In this document: positions 1 through 11,348 of the stretch, piece by piece
Numbering within the stretch: position 1 is the stretch's first letter
Layout of the letters: each line of letters starts with the position of its first letter
Assembly (NCBI GenBank): GCA_028023455.1
Contig: JAQFVV010006215.1
Span: 5,813,230-5,877,229 of the forward strand
Source of the DNA: Epiperipatus broadwayi
Taxonomy: Eukaryota > Onychophora > Udeonychophora > Euonychophora > Peripatidae
Direction: 5' to 3'
DNA: 64,000 nucleotides
Notes under the pieces: generated by a model
What the model saw: the letters and a program-made list of their open reading frames with translations, nothing else
Databases searched by the model: none
What the model was told of the DNA's origin: nothing
Translations under genes and position numbers: made by a program

Positions 1-970
1 TCGAAACCGGTCTGGGGATGGGGACAATCCAAGATAAAAATGATTTGAATGCCTTCTCTTGTAGTAGCATTAATCATAAATAATAATAAAAAAAGCTTGT
101 TTAGAGCTATTAGCACGCTCTTAATTTTATATATATATATATGTTAGAAATGGTAAATGAAAATAAAAATAAATTACATTAATTGGGTATTTGCAGACAA
201 AAACATAAGGAATGAAAAATCAATTTATATTATCAAAATCCATCTTTCACCTTCTTATTTTCAATGACTATGTACATATCATTATATATCTCTACATGTA
301 GACTTTGTCAATAAAATTAAAACATTGCTTTTTTCTTCCTTATATCCTATGTAGTTTTAAAGGCAATTATCTTTTTGGCTTCTGATAATTTATATGTCTT
401 AATAAGAATATCTCTTCAAATGGGTTTCATTCTCTAATCTTTGACAACAATGATATATCTATTCTTTTAATGGGCAAATGAAAATGATAAGTACTTATAC
501 TAGTCTCCAATAGTCTTCAGGCAATTACCTCAAATAGATGTATCTAATTTATGTCAAGCCTACCTGGACAGATAGAAGACCATAGTCTTAAGAAATGACA
601 GTTACTATACAATGCAAGGAGAATTTAATCTCCATCAGATATTGTCATCATCATCACTAGAAAAAATGTATAATTTTATTTACATATTTTGATTATTTCT
701 GTAATAATTGCCCTCTTGGCTGTTTTTTTCTCGTTGTTAGTTCTCTTTCCTTCAGGTAAAATTTTTCTCATAAACTTTCAATACTTTTTTTTGCTATGTT
801 CTTTGTAGAAACAAATGTAGAAGTAGGTATAAGAATAATGGAATCTGAAAAAACACTTTAAATATCTATTGCCTTACTTTGCATCACATCTGATTTGGTG
901 AATAACATAGTAGCTCATGAACACTACTAACTACTAATCTTTCTAATTATTCAAACAATATAAAATTAAA
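1..970. other. AT-rich noncoding DNA, no gene seen
   Basis: No open frame of useful length, no tRNA fold and no recognisable repeat was found. Short TA runs lie near 130. It ends where family B repeat sequence begins. Confidence 0.5.
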
Positions 971-1360
971 ATAGGCAAAACTCTCTATATGTATTGCCAC
1001 TCAGTGCAAAACAGAAAGCTTGTGCATAAAATCCCCATCTAGTACCTACTCATCCAATATCCCCAGACTAGTTTCTGGCTTGTGGCCTTCATCAGTGAGG
1101 AGCCTTGGATCTGAGAGCACTGCACCTAGATCTTAGGATCTAATGCAACGCTCCAGCAGCCATAAGCCAGAAACTAGTCTGGGGATATTGGATGAGTAGG
1201 CACTAGATGGGGATTTTATGCACAAGCCTTCTGGCATCCAGTGATTACTCTGGTTTGCACTGAGTGGCAATACATATTGAGAGTTTAGCCTGTTTTAATA
1301 ACAGTTATTAAGCAAGCATAAGAAATAGTAATCATGTGAAGTTTATTGGCTTAAAACATA
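971..1360 (-). mobile_element. Family B hammerhead repeat, foldback copy
   Basis: About 390 bp with long inverted arms. The left arm runs from the AGGCAAAACTCTC motif to a complete minus-strand hammerhead at 1052-1110. The right arm (about 1160-1295) repeats the left in reverse complement, including the 3' half of the hammerhead (CAGAAACTAGTC at about 1169). The right end continues into the GTTTATTGGCTTAAAA motif typical of the family. I saw no clear target-site duplication. The inverted second arm resembles a template-switched or 5'-inverted reverse transcript. Family membership is firm; the exact ends are approximate. Confidence 0.75.
1052..1110 (-). ncRNA. Hammerhead ribozyme, family B, core intact
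   Basis: On the minus strand CTGATGA (1089-1095) is followed by a stem II with GGC/GCC pairs around a CACAA loop, then GAAA, then CTAGTC. The two-pair stem III (A-U, C-G around UA) places cleavage after GUC. Stem I pairs TCCTCA with TGGGGA (6 bp) and, beyond an internal loop, ATCC with GGAT. An A/A mismatch sits at the base of stem II. This is the type I layout with minimal stem III known from animal hammerheads. Activity is inferred. Confidence 0.8.
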
Positions 1361-2010
1361 GAATTAACTTTAAGCAGATACCTCCATCTTTAATTATATT
1401 TTTCACTACATATATTTTTAATTCCAGATTATGTATATTTTATTCATACTTCTAATTATATAATTTCAATGCTTAGAATCAATATAATATAACTAGAATT
1501 ACAAGTTTCAATTCTGAATCTATATAATAATAAGACTATTTTAGTTTTTTTTGCAAAATTAAAACAAATTGCAACCCAAAAATTTCAATATGGTGAAATA
1601 TTTTTTTCTCTTCACCTTGCGCAGCACCATTGCCCTGCTTAAATAAAATATTAATTTATTTTAATTTTGATTCATTACTCCAATACTACTTGGAAGCAAA
1701 AGAAAAATCATTTTGGCATGTTTAAATGTAATTATTCTTTATAAACAAAATATACATCATTTAATGTTTTACTTTATCCATATTATGCCATTCACACTTT
1801 AATAAATAATATCCGATTTAAACATTATTATCTTTCTTTAATTTTCTTTAATGTACCCATAGACCTAATTTCTCTTCATGCATATATAATCCATTATAAA
1901 ATATAAAAACTAGCACTAATATTAATAAAGTGTAAATATAATATTAATTATATATGCAATTTTAGCAGTATAATAGTTTTAAATGCTTTGCTTCCAAGAC
2001 TGTAATTTAG
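1361..2010. other. AT-rich noncoding DNA
   Basis: Very AT-rich sequence with no supported gene, RNA or repeat. Confidence 0.45.
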
Positions 2011-2231
2011 GTAAAAGATACAAACAATGTATTAAGAGCAAAGCTTTATTAGTGCAGACAATTATAAAGGGCTGAACATGCATGCTTTCAACTGGATTCA
2101 GAGTACTCTCCCATCTCTGTTACGTTCATCACTATGTCTATGATTGAATCCAGTCTAAAGCATGCTCAGCATTTCATAATTGTCTGCATTAATAAAGCGT
2201 TTCTCTTAATACATTGTATGTATCTTTCATC
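2011..2231. repeat. Foldback hairpin repeat (MITE-like)
   Basis: Two imperfect inverted arms of about 85 bp flank a central region near 2110-2140. Both arms contain CAATGTATTAAGAG, GCAGACAATTAT and ACTGGATTCA in the same order when the right arm is reverse complemented. There is no coding capacity. It could be a small non-autonomous DNA transposon or a snapback copy of another repeat. No target duplication was resolved. Confidence 0.65.
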
Positions 2232-2233
2232 TA

Positions 2234-2341
2234 TATGCAATTTTAGTAATATGCTTTCAGCTAGATTGCTTGTGACAGTCATCTTCTCTGACTAACTAAA
2301 GATGACTGTCACAAATAATTTAGTTACTAAAATTATATGTA
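2234..2341. repeat. Second foldback hairpin, adjacent
   Basis: A separate palindrome of about 108 bp with arms sharing TTGTGACAGTCATCTT and the outer motif ATTTTAGTAA, around a 12-15 nt loop near 2298-2310. It lies immediately downstream of the previous hairpin, suggesting adjacent or nested insertions. Confidence 0.6.
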
Positions 2342-3420
2342 TAGTTATTATTACCATTATATATATATTAATTCTAATATTTTCACAGATAAATGATGAT
2401 TTCATATTATTATTATTATTATTATTGAGATATTCCGTGTGGTAAAATAGCTAAATAGCTGATGCTTTGGTAAAATAACAAGTACCTTCCTCAAAGCGTT
2501 CTCTTTCTCAAATCATAGGAATGCATGTGATTTAAAATCATTTTTATCTTTTTGTTTCTCCTCATACTTAAATTCTATTGGTTGAGAAGTTTTAAATTTT
2601 ATTTTGTCTTTAGCTTCTTTTAAATATTGTTAATCTTCTTTAATTCACATCTTTCATTTATGCTCTTGGGCCTTTTAAAAATCTCTATAGCTTCTCTTCA
2701 ATTTTTTCTAGAATATTTGTTTTATCAAAATTGATATCATGATTAGTTAATTTTATATGAGAATAAATAGACAATGAATTGGATTTTTCTCTGACTGCCA
2801 AAATGTGTTCTTTCTTTCTAATATTTATTCTACGATTAGTCTGTCCAGGTCTGCTTTGCAGATCTTCGTTTCACCTTTTCTCACCTATTTTCTACCCTCA
2901 TACCTTAGTTTGAACCCCAATCTATCATAGTGTGTCTGCAATGCACTTATATACCGAAAATCCCGCCCAATTTTAAACCACGAGTACAACACTCATATTA
3001 TATATATAAGTATAATTCATTCCCAAATAAATAAAATATTATGGATTATGTATATGTTCACATAATTTAGATTTATTTAAAAAGTAGGTTATATAAGTTG
3101 TAATTGCGCACACACTATAATATGCATTTTAAAACATATCAAAATTATAAATTGTTAATTAAAGTTATTTTGTTTGAATCTATTTACAAAAATATTACAG
3201 TCGTAATATATTTTTGATTTAAAATAAAATTCATATTCATTTAGTAGATAGATTCAAATATTGCAATTGAAAAAGTAAAATCATTTTCTTTAATTTAATA
3301 AAAGTCATTCCAAATATTTCTGTTAAAATAAATGAGGGACAATAGTTTAATTATTTCATGTTGTAATTATTATCTAAGAAAACAGCAGATGTCCACTTAA
3401 GGTTTTCTTTAATTAGTAAA
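2342..3420. other. Noncoding DNA with short ATT run
   Basis: No gene was found. A short (ATT)n tract lies at about 2405-2427. Confidence 0.45.
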
Positions 3421-3531
3421 AGTAATTTTTAATTAAATCTAGTTTGTAATTCGAATGTCGACAAGGAAATTAACAATAGAAATTAATTAAAATTTTGTTA
3501 AATTCCTTTAGACATTCGGATAGATTTAATT
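3421..3531. repeat. Short inverted repeat, hairpin-forming
   Basis: The left arm TAATTAAATCT plus CGAATGTC and the right arm (reverse complement) TAATTAAATCTATC plus CGAATGTCT are imperfect inverted copies, separated by an AT-rich loop near 3478-3495. The left arm has an extra 10-bp insertion. Confidence 0.45.
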
Positions 3532-3593
3532 ACAGCTGATAAGTCCGATATATTTTTGTAACGCTCCAGGGCAGTTCTATTGTTCAATTCTAC

Positions 3594-3602
3594 TATAAAA
3601 GG
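3594..3602 (+). promoter_or_regulatory. Candidate TATA box
   Basis: TATAAAAGG follows a locally GC-richer stretch and precedes about 450 bp that is clearly more complex than its surroundings (3600-4050). This is compatible with an RNA polymerase II promoter, for example in the U3 region of a solitary LTR, but I could not find paired ends or a target duplication. It may be fortuitous. Confidence 0.2.
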
Positions 3603-6600
3603 AAGGGTTTTCTTTTGCTCTCCATTCTGGTCATTTTCTAATGAAATGTTTCTGGTCTTTTGCTGATGAAATGTTCTAGTAAAACATTCTTCAAAATATA
3701 TTTTCCTGAGATTTTAGCTACGTGCCTGTGAACTTATATTTGAAGCCGAGTTTTCATCTCCAAATTAATTCACCATGTTGACCACACAAATTGCTAACGT
3801 TGACATGTTGGAGTAGGGCCGGAATGGAGGCTATTTCCCTTAGGAATGGCCGGCTGCTGCTCTAGACCATCGGAAGCTATCACGTAAGGAACCCCGGAAC
3901 TGCTGCTGCTACCAAAATATGAACATTCCAGATTTTGCTGCTGAATTATAAAACCTGCCAAACATCAATCTACCTGCAAATGCTTCTCCAGAGGTAACCC
4001 CAAATTAACCCAAGAGCTCTTGTGATTCCTAACTAAGATGCTATAGCCATTTTAAATTGTTTTATTTTATTTCACATAACTTTATTATGTACTTCTTTAA
4101 AGTGTTCAAATATAATCAACAGTTTTACTCTATCCTTGGGTTAATATTTTCTATTTATAAAGCTTTCTTTTATTTTATTACGATAATGTGTCAGAATCGT
4201 CTTTGACCGAGTGAATTATTCCTTTTGTTGAAAGTAAGACGCCGCAATTAAGGCATATTTTAAATTTATAATAATTCCCATTTTTATTATCTCACAAATC
4301 ACTCATTCGAGGGCGATTCTAATCTTCTTTAATATATATATAATCAAATAGTTTAAAATCTACATTTTATTGATTTTAACCTAATATGAGAGTATGTGCG
4401 AGGTCAATGATTAAATGTGTCCCCAAATGCATGATTGTGTAAATAAACCTATGCTTTCATTTCAAACCCGGAAGCATGCATTTTCCTATGTTAAATACTG
4501 CATTCTACTTTAATTACAAAGTTCATCATTGACGTTGAGAATGTGCGGACCCTTTTAAATGAATTTCTGGTAATTTGATTGGGCATTTTTCCTAATCTAA
4601 GTGAGTCCATTTCACATGTTTTATGTATATTAGTCTAGTATTGCTGGTAAATGAATTGGTTGTTGAGACCGCTTTGTTTTTCTTTCCAAGGATTTAAAAT
4701 GGCCAAGTCCATTCTCTTTTCGCTTCCTGCGATTCCCAGGCAGAGTGTGTACTCAAATGTCACACCTGGGAATTAAACACAGTCATCACCCAGTCACTAA
4801 GTTTCGGCTGTCCGTGGCACCACCTTCCTACGAGTCAGTGGTGAGATGCCCACCGTAGTCATTTCCAATATTCACTATTGTTTTATTTAGGTATTTATTT
4901 TTACAAAGCATCTGTGACTTAAATGTGTCACACTCTCCAACTTTAATAAATTCATTATTAGCAATACTGACCTTCCATCTGCTGTAATTATTATTATAAA
5001 ATAAATGCCTTGATCACATCCCCACTTTATTGCTTAGTAAGCTTTTGTCCATGCCATTCTCAAAATCAATAAATATTATATCACCCGTAATATCAAATAT
5101 TTTATTAAACTGTTATAATTACTCAAAGCACCTTGCACATGTTCCCATCTCTTTAAGCACATTATCGTAATGCTATTAGCCAAGGGATAGAATATATAAT
5201 TTTGCTTTAAAACCCTTTTGTCATTTATTGGAATGTAATGCCAACAATTATTTAATATGCATCCCTGTCTCATATAAGCAGACAGTGGCGTTATATATAT
5301 ATTTCTATATAAATAAATTTTGAAATCATTTAAAACTAATTTTGATTTTATTTTATTGATTCCTATCACTATCTCGGTCTATATATTTATTTTATACATT
5401 TCCTTTGTACATCCATAGATGTTAATTAGCAACCCAAACTTATATTAGTATAGAGTCTTTTTGTTTCTCCCTGACCACCAGGCACCAGTAAAAGGTTATA
5501 CTAATAGTAGCATCAGATGCGTTATCACGGAGGAGGTGCTGTGAAATTTGGACTTTAGATTCGAACTTAGTATATCTAGAAGGCAACCCCTCCTAGAATG
5601 TTCAGTTTCATATCTGGGGTTTGAATTCTGCAGTGTGTTAGCGAGATAGACTATTCTGACTGTTACAATATATATATATGTGAACAAACCCTACATGGAA
5701 TTTCATATACACCATGACACTCCAAAAAAATTTTGTGTTTAGGGAGTGAAATATCCCGAAAATAATAATAACATAAAAGCACATATATATAAACATTGAA
5801 AGTGTATATGTAAGTATTATGTAATTATATAATCGACTAAAACTCTGCAATTAATATGTGTAATACAAAATATTGTAACATAATATATAACTTAATCTCT
5901 ATTTTACTAAATCTATTACTTTCAGGACATTAGTATCTTGCTCATGATTATCAAATAATAACACTTGAACATTAAACATTTAAAAAGTTTGATGTTTATT
6001 TATTTGAATGCTATGGATTTCATATATATTGATGGGTAATAAAAATAATCTTCAGAAATAACAGCTAATTGTGAATAATCAGTAAACTGTTCTCTATCCA
6101 AAAATAACTTCAGCGGCCTTGCAGGATATGATGTCATTCATTAAAGCATTAGTACTTGTCTAACACAAATATAATTTTTTGTTTCTTTTTCTCATTGTTT
6201 TCTTTTTTTATTTACTGTTATCTTGTTGTCTTCAGTTACTCAAGTTATTAAGGATGTGATTTTCATAAACGTTTTGTGCCAATCTCATAATTTTCTGTCA
6301 TAATGGAACTATATATTTATGCTGTCTTAGTCTCACTCTTTATATTGTTACATTTTGAATTACAAGTGTCAAACTCACTCCACTCACAACTTTGACACTA
6401 TTCACTTCAGATAAATACAGTAATGATTATTACTAATCATTTACTAAATTAGAGATTATCTTTAACACAGATATAAACTTTAAATCTAAGTTAAAGATTA
6501 AAATATGATTTTTTTAAAAAAATTAAGCACATACACATGTAATTATTCACATTTCACTTTATTGTACATACTGCAATTCTGAGTTCAGTTATTTTATTTT

Positions 6601-6775
6601 TTGTTAATAAATAACACCTAAGAAAAAAATTTTGAAGCTAGGAGATGATCTTGTATGAAATGACATACTAAAAATGAGTCATTTGGAATTCTCTATTTTT
6701 TTCTGCTTGCATTGATTGTCATATAAATAAAAATATTTACATATGTCCATTAAAGTATGAGGATTGGCTATTTTA
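3603..6775. other. Intergenic DNA, unassigned complex patches
   Basis: Two patches (about 3600-4050 and 4690-4860) are less AT-rich than the background and could be old LTR, UTR or exon remnants. The ATG at 4699 opens only about 25 codons. Apparent frames of 60-100 codons at 5076-5850 are low-complexity and resemble no family I know. No RNA gene was recognised. Confidence 0.4.
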
Positions 6776-7015
6776 ATATATATCTGAGCACTTATGGCAT
6801 ATATATAGAGATTGTAATCTGGATCAACTGATGATTGCTGTTTTAGCATGAAATACGTATATTGGTGATTATTTATCTTTTCAACATGTGTTCAAGTGTT
6901 ATGAGATAGTGTGGAGAGTGGTGGGTTGTGTGAAAGTCTATGCTCATATACCCTATATTTTACATATATAGACACAGCTATATAATAAGCCTGTGTGTTT
7001 CAGTTATTACATATG
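6776..7015 (+). mobile_element. Family A hammerhead repeat, 5'-truncated copy
   Basis: It starts inside the unit (TTAATATATATCTGAGCAC) and runs through the hammerhead, the conserved GAGATAGTGTGGAGAG stretch, the GAAAGTCTATGCTCATATAC motif and the TATAATAAGCCTGTG end. Order and orientation match the copies at 42945-43415 and 54180-54500. Confidence 0.75.
6812..6873 (+). ncRNA. Hammerhead ribozyme, family A, core intact
   Basis: CTGATGA (6828-6834), stem II TTGCT/AGCAT, GAAA (6850-6853), then a short stem III TAC/GTA and UA at the cleavage position. Inner stem I pairs TCAA with TTGG; the outer part pairs TAATC with GATTA beyond an internal loop. Every core nucleotide of the consensus is present. 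The first pair of stem II is a T/T mismatch, as in other members of this subfamily. Confidence 0.8.
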
Positions 7016-8787
7016 TTTAAGTTTTCATCTAATAATAACGTATTATAAATTGTAAAAATTTTGCAAGCGTCATTAACAAAAATCATATGGTAAGTAATTT
7101 AAAGTGATTAATTAAATCTTCACCTCTTGATACACATAGCTTAGGGGAATTTTCTTGTTTATTTGAGCTAGCTGTGGAATCAAGTGCTAGAAGGATTTAA
7201 AATATTCTTTGATGAATATTTCAGTTAATTCTGGATGGTGCCCCAGGGTTTTATCCCCGGTATAAGTAAAAAGTATTCACAGGAGAGATATTTGCTTATA
7301 GAGTGGGTGTAAGAGTCTTGAAAAGGGACATTGTCTATGTATTTATATATAATCATGGTCTGACCATTAGCATAGGTAATATGTAAATATTGGCTATATG
7401 TTTCCCTCTGCTTGAGTAATGATTCAGATATAAATTTATTGAAAAATAAAAAAGTGACATTCAGTTATAATATAAATACATATTTTAAGTAATCACGTAT
7501 ATAACATTACAAATATTATGATTCCAGAAAAATAAATTTTTTTATATTACACACTAGTTTTGTCACCCACTAATCCAATAATAAAACTCATGAAAAATAA
7601 ATAATTATGATATCTTTCATTAAGTTTGACATTAACTTTTTTTATATATAATCCTACCATCTCTACGTCTGCAATAATAGCTGTTCTCTCAATAGTAAAA
7701 ACAACACTTCTCCACAGTCTTCCTGATCTTCTTGATGTTAAAATACCGTTAAACTATGTAGTAGATTCTTCTGTGTGAAAACAATATTCTAAATCTTGCA
7801 TTTAAATCTTTCATATAGAATTGGATTTGCAATGGTTACTTATACTTTTTCTGACAAAACCCTACAGAATTATTCAACAATGTTATACTTATTGGTTCTT
7901 TTACAAACAAACATTTTGATGTATGATAAATCCTTAATTTTACTATTCCATATGTTGTTGGCCAAAGAATGGCTAACCCATTTCCTGAATATAAAGTCTT
8001 CATTTCATCTTAAGATATTTTTTTACATGAAGAATAAAAGTCTTTTGTTTTTACATATATATATAAATTTCACACCAGTTAATATTATATATCAAAATAA
8101 TGTTATTCTTTCATTGTGCTGTGATAAAACTTGGGTCAATTTAAAGGACTTGTTTTTTTGTTTTTATTTTTTATACTAATTATCAGCAAACTAAATTGCA
8201 ATTTTTTCTCTCTTAACTATACTTCTATTTAAATCCAGATTCAATATATACATACTGAATATAGTGAGGTTTTTCAATTTATGAAATAATTTTTAAGCTA
8301 ATAAATCCAAAATTTTTATTAACCAGGTTAAAGATTGTGCTACACAAAACAGTGAATGTGCAACCTTAAGATTGTGTGTGTGTATATATATATACACACT
8401 TAAAGCATAAAGAATTAATATAGATTAAGTCAGACAAAAAGTTACCTATATAAATATTTAAAATAAATTTGCAATGATTAGAATTGATATTTTGAAATAT
8501 TACAAATTATTTAAAGCTAAATATAAAAAGATCTTTGGTACAAACATTTTATTTGATTTATTTCTGATTTTGACAAAAATTTAAATTTTTAATAAAATAA
8601 GAAAACTATTTTTATATAAAACAAAATGTGTGCATTTAATTGTGAAATTAATTCCAATATACTTTTACTTAAATGATTAAGAAAACTTTTAGGTTAAGAA
8701 TCTATTTTGGAATCTATTTGGTTTTGATATATGTAAGTTTAAAAAATATCTATTGTTATGTTTTTATTAATTAAAAAGAAAAATAGT
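7016..8787. other. AT-rich noncoding DNA
   Basis: A 127-codon frame at 7796-8179 is rich in Phe, Leu, Ile and Tyr, as expected from random AT-rich DNA, and resembles nothing known to me. A short TG/TA repeat palindrome lies at about 8374-8400. No gene is called. Confidence 0.4.
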
Positions 8788-8890
8788 CAAGCATTGGTGG
8801 TCGAGGGGTCAGCGACAGCTGCTTTACAAGCAGTTGTTCTGGGTTAGCGGGTTCGCTTCCTAGCTGATGCTATGACACATGGGGAGGGGG
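8788..8890 (+). mobile_element. tRNA-derived SINE (family C)
   Basis: The sequence folds as a tRNA: acceptor strands GCATTGG and CTGATGC pair along 7 bp, the D stem is GTCG/CGAC, and the anticodon arm is GCTGC-TTTACAA-GCAGT (triplet TAC). A long variable region follows, then a T arm with GGTTCGCTTCC. The A box TGGTCGAGGGG matches the polymerase III consensus; the B box has one mismatch. The body is followed by TATGACACATG and a purine-rich tail. Three relatives in the window and the tail argue for a SINE rather than a tRNA gene. The T stem is weak here (two mismatches). Confidence 0.75.
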
Positions 8891-9735
8891 GAAGAAAAAA
8901 TACGTATTTTCTTATTTGTAAAGTTTTATATATATTTTAATATAAGTATATATGTTGAGATGAGTTTGACCAAAAGTAGGCACTTTCAAAAAGGCAGTTG
9001 CTACTTGTCTACATGCTGTTTGAGTATGGTTCTTCTAAGATATATCACAGGCCAATATGTGTAGTAAGCATATTTGCTCTAAGTTAAATTCAGAAATTAT
9101 AGAAGCTGAATCTGAGCTGATGACCACCAGCTTAACTTCATCTATCAGTTAACCAATCTATATGAAAAACCACATAATCATGAAATATTCCAATAGTGTA
9201 CATTAATGTATTATTTATACATATAGAAATACAAACAAAAGCTGATTATATAAAATTCCTTATAATGCAACTGATATTTTATATATCTATGGAACACTGA
9301 TGAAACAGATTGTCTGGTAAAATCAATATATCGATATTGACATACTATTACAAACACTATTTGTGATGTTAACACAAATCTATCTCTATTTATTGTCCAA
9401 AAAAAAAAAAGAATAGTTAATCTGTATTGTGCTAATATACTATAAAAGTAAACAACTTATCAATGAAGTGAATAAATTAGCCAGCTAAAAAATATTTAAA
9501 TAAGAAGTGACTGACTAATAAAGTACTGGACAAGTTTAAAAGCCTCCAGTGAAAAGAAACTCTAGTTATGAACTTTTTTTTTAAATTTTAGCAATATTAT
9601 TTATAAAATATTGTATCAATTTATTTTTTAAAAATATAAAAAAGTGACTTAGTATAGATATTTGTTTTAATTTAAAATTAAAACAAGTTAACTTTATAAG
9701 TTTAATTATAAATTTATTAAACACACATTGATTAC
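8891..9735. other. Noncoding DNA
   Basis: AT-rich with no supported gene. The 61-codon frame at 8879-9064 starts in the SINE tail and is not believed. Confidence 0.45.
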
Positions 9736-9740
9736 GTAAG

Positions 9741-9912
9741 TAATATTTACTGAGGCTATAACCTCGATAATATGCGTGTGAAATGCGATAGTAGGGACTT
9801 CTACCCCTCTTTTCTTCTATAGCGTAAGCTTGTGCTTAAAACACCTGTAGAGGTCCCTACTATCGCATTTTACACGCATATTATCGAGGTTATAGCCTCA
9901 GTAAATATTATT
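9741..9912. repeat. Near-perfect foldback hairpin, about 170 bp
   Basis: Arms of about 70 bp at 9741-9815 and 9840-9912 match almost perfectly in reverse complement. Shared motifs include TAACCTCGATAATATGCGTG and GCGATAGTAGGGAC. The loop carries CCCCTCTTTTCTTC. No coding capacity and no clear target duplication. The high arm identity implies recent formation or constraint. Confidence 0.7.
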
Positions 9913-10189
9913 TATAAATTTAAACAAGTTAAGAGTTATCAATGCATTTATTTTTGTATGTACCATTTAAATATAACAGAAAAAGTTAGCTTTATTTACT
10001 TTGAAAGCAACTTTCACAATTTTTAATTGAAGTATGTTATATTTACAAAGCATCCGTAATGTGTATCTATTATTTTAATCAACGTAAATCTTAAATTTAA
10101 ACCAAATCGCATTGCATACAATGAAAATAATTTTGCTTATAAGTAATTTGAATGTTATTCATTAATCATATAAGTATGTTTATATATCT

Positions 10190-10500
10190 AATTTAGAAGG
10201 AATTTGATCTCAGACTTTCAAGCTCCTAGCTATCCACTCCATCTTATATAACCAATACTTATGGTCACACACATGTGAAAAAGATAAATGGTTTCCAACT
10301 TACATATTTTATGCTGAACCAGTATTTATCAGTTGGTCCAATCATCATCTGCCATACATATATATATTCGGTACTTGGTTTATATTAGTATAGAATATCT
10401 TCAAACTTTAATAGACAAGCTTCAATCTTTCCCACCCTACAATTCTTCAGCCATCCATATCATTGAAAATAAGATGATAAAATGCTTAAAATCTTGTTGA
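10190..10500 (-). mobile_element. Family A hammerhead repeat, degenerate copy
   Basis: It begins with the GAATTTGATCTCAGACTTTCAAGC motif region and continues through an altered hammerhead at about 10305-10365 and the AATAGACAAGCTTCAATC block. The core reads CTGATAA and AAAA instead of CTGATGA and GAAA, so this ribozyme should be dead. Confidence 0.7.
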
Positions 10501-10767
10501 TGCTAATATTATTGTCATATCCATGTTGACTTTATATATCTATAAACTAAAATTTAAATCATGTATTTTTGGTTTTATTTTCAACCTAGGTAACAATTAT
10601 TTTCAATATATAAGTCAGAATTGCCATATGTATTTATATAATATGTGCCTTTGCTCTTTTCATGCATAGTCACTAGAAATCTGGCAAACGAGAAGCTAGT
10701 TCTAGTTCTAATGGAATTTAGATTACAATTATATGTATGTGGCAACTATATAATCATCTTTATAACT

Positions 10768-10775
10768 ATTTAGAT
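10768..10775. repeat. Target-site duplication of hAT element, left
   Basis: ATTTAGAT, identical to 13563-13570 and directly abutting the terminal inverted repeat. Eight bp is the hAT signature, and the central TA fits the Buster-type preference. Confidence 0.9.
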
Positions 10776-10897
10776 CAGGGGTAGTCAACCTTTTTATACC
10801 CACCAACCACTATTGTATCTCTGTTAGAGTAAAATTTTCTAACCAACCATCAGTTCCACAGTAATGGTGATTTCAAAGTAGGAAAGTAATTTTGTAA

Positions 10898-11090
10898 TAT
10901 ATAATATCACATTCCACTTTTCTTACACTTAAAGAAAAATAGATTTACAGTTTTGACTGTTCCTAGCAGTCTTCATCAGATCTTATTATCTACTTTTAGA
11001 TCTGATGAAGACTGCTAGGAATAGTCAAAACTGTAAATATATTTTGCTTTAAAGTACAAGAAGAGTGGAATGTTGTTATTATGTTATATA
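10898..11090. repeat. Palindromic insertion with hammerhead-like motifs
   Basis: Inverted arms of about 90 bp share ACATTCCACT, TTTACAGTTTTGACT and CTAGCAGTCTTCATCAGATC. Each arm, read outward from the centre, gives CTGATGA, then a GACTG/CAGTC-type stem II with a 7-nt loop, then AAAAC. A hammerhead would need GAAAC, so G12 is missing in both arms. The AAGACT...AGTC layout matches the Penelope-associated motifs at 22.9 and 47.0 kb. I read it as a snapback fragment of a ribozyme-bearing element inside the hAT transposon. Confidence 0.6.
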
Positions 11091-11348
11091 TAAAAAAAGC
11101 AAAAATAAAGAAGGAAAGAGGAAGAGAAAGTACTGAAATAACTTTATAAAATTTATAAAGCAGAGTTACAGCAAGCTAAAGCACATAATAATAATTACTT
11201 ACCAAATACTTTATGTTGGACTTTCACTAAGTTTGGCAGAAAAAATCTTTATAAAACAACTTATTGTAGTTAAATCTATCTTTTTATTTATACTTTGTAT
11301 ACATAGAAGCATGAAGTCTGATGAAATTACATTTAATTAATTAAATTA

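Noticed and set aside
3661-3700. Hammerhead-like CTGATGAAATGTTCTAGTAAAA
   Set aside because: A stem II can be drawn (AATGTT/AACATT), but the GAAA box is absent and no stem I pairs.
5500-5650. Possible B-box motifs on the two strands (GGGTTTGAATTC; AGTTCGAATC)
   Set aside because: No A box at suitable distance and no cloverleaf could be drawn.
7796-8179. 127-codon frame as a gene
   Set aside because: The amino-acid composition is that of random AT-rich DNA; no motif, no neighbour context and no higher complexity than the flanks.
8788-8890. Functional tRNA gene
   Set aside because: The T stem is poorly paired, the B box deviates, the variable region is long for the TAC anticodon, and several related copies have A tails; a SINE fits better.
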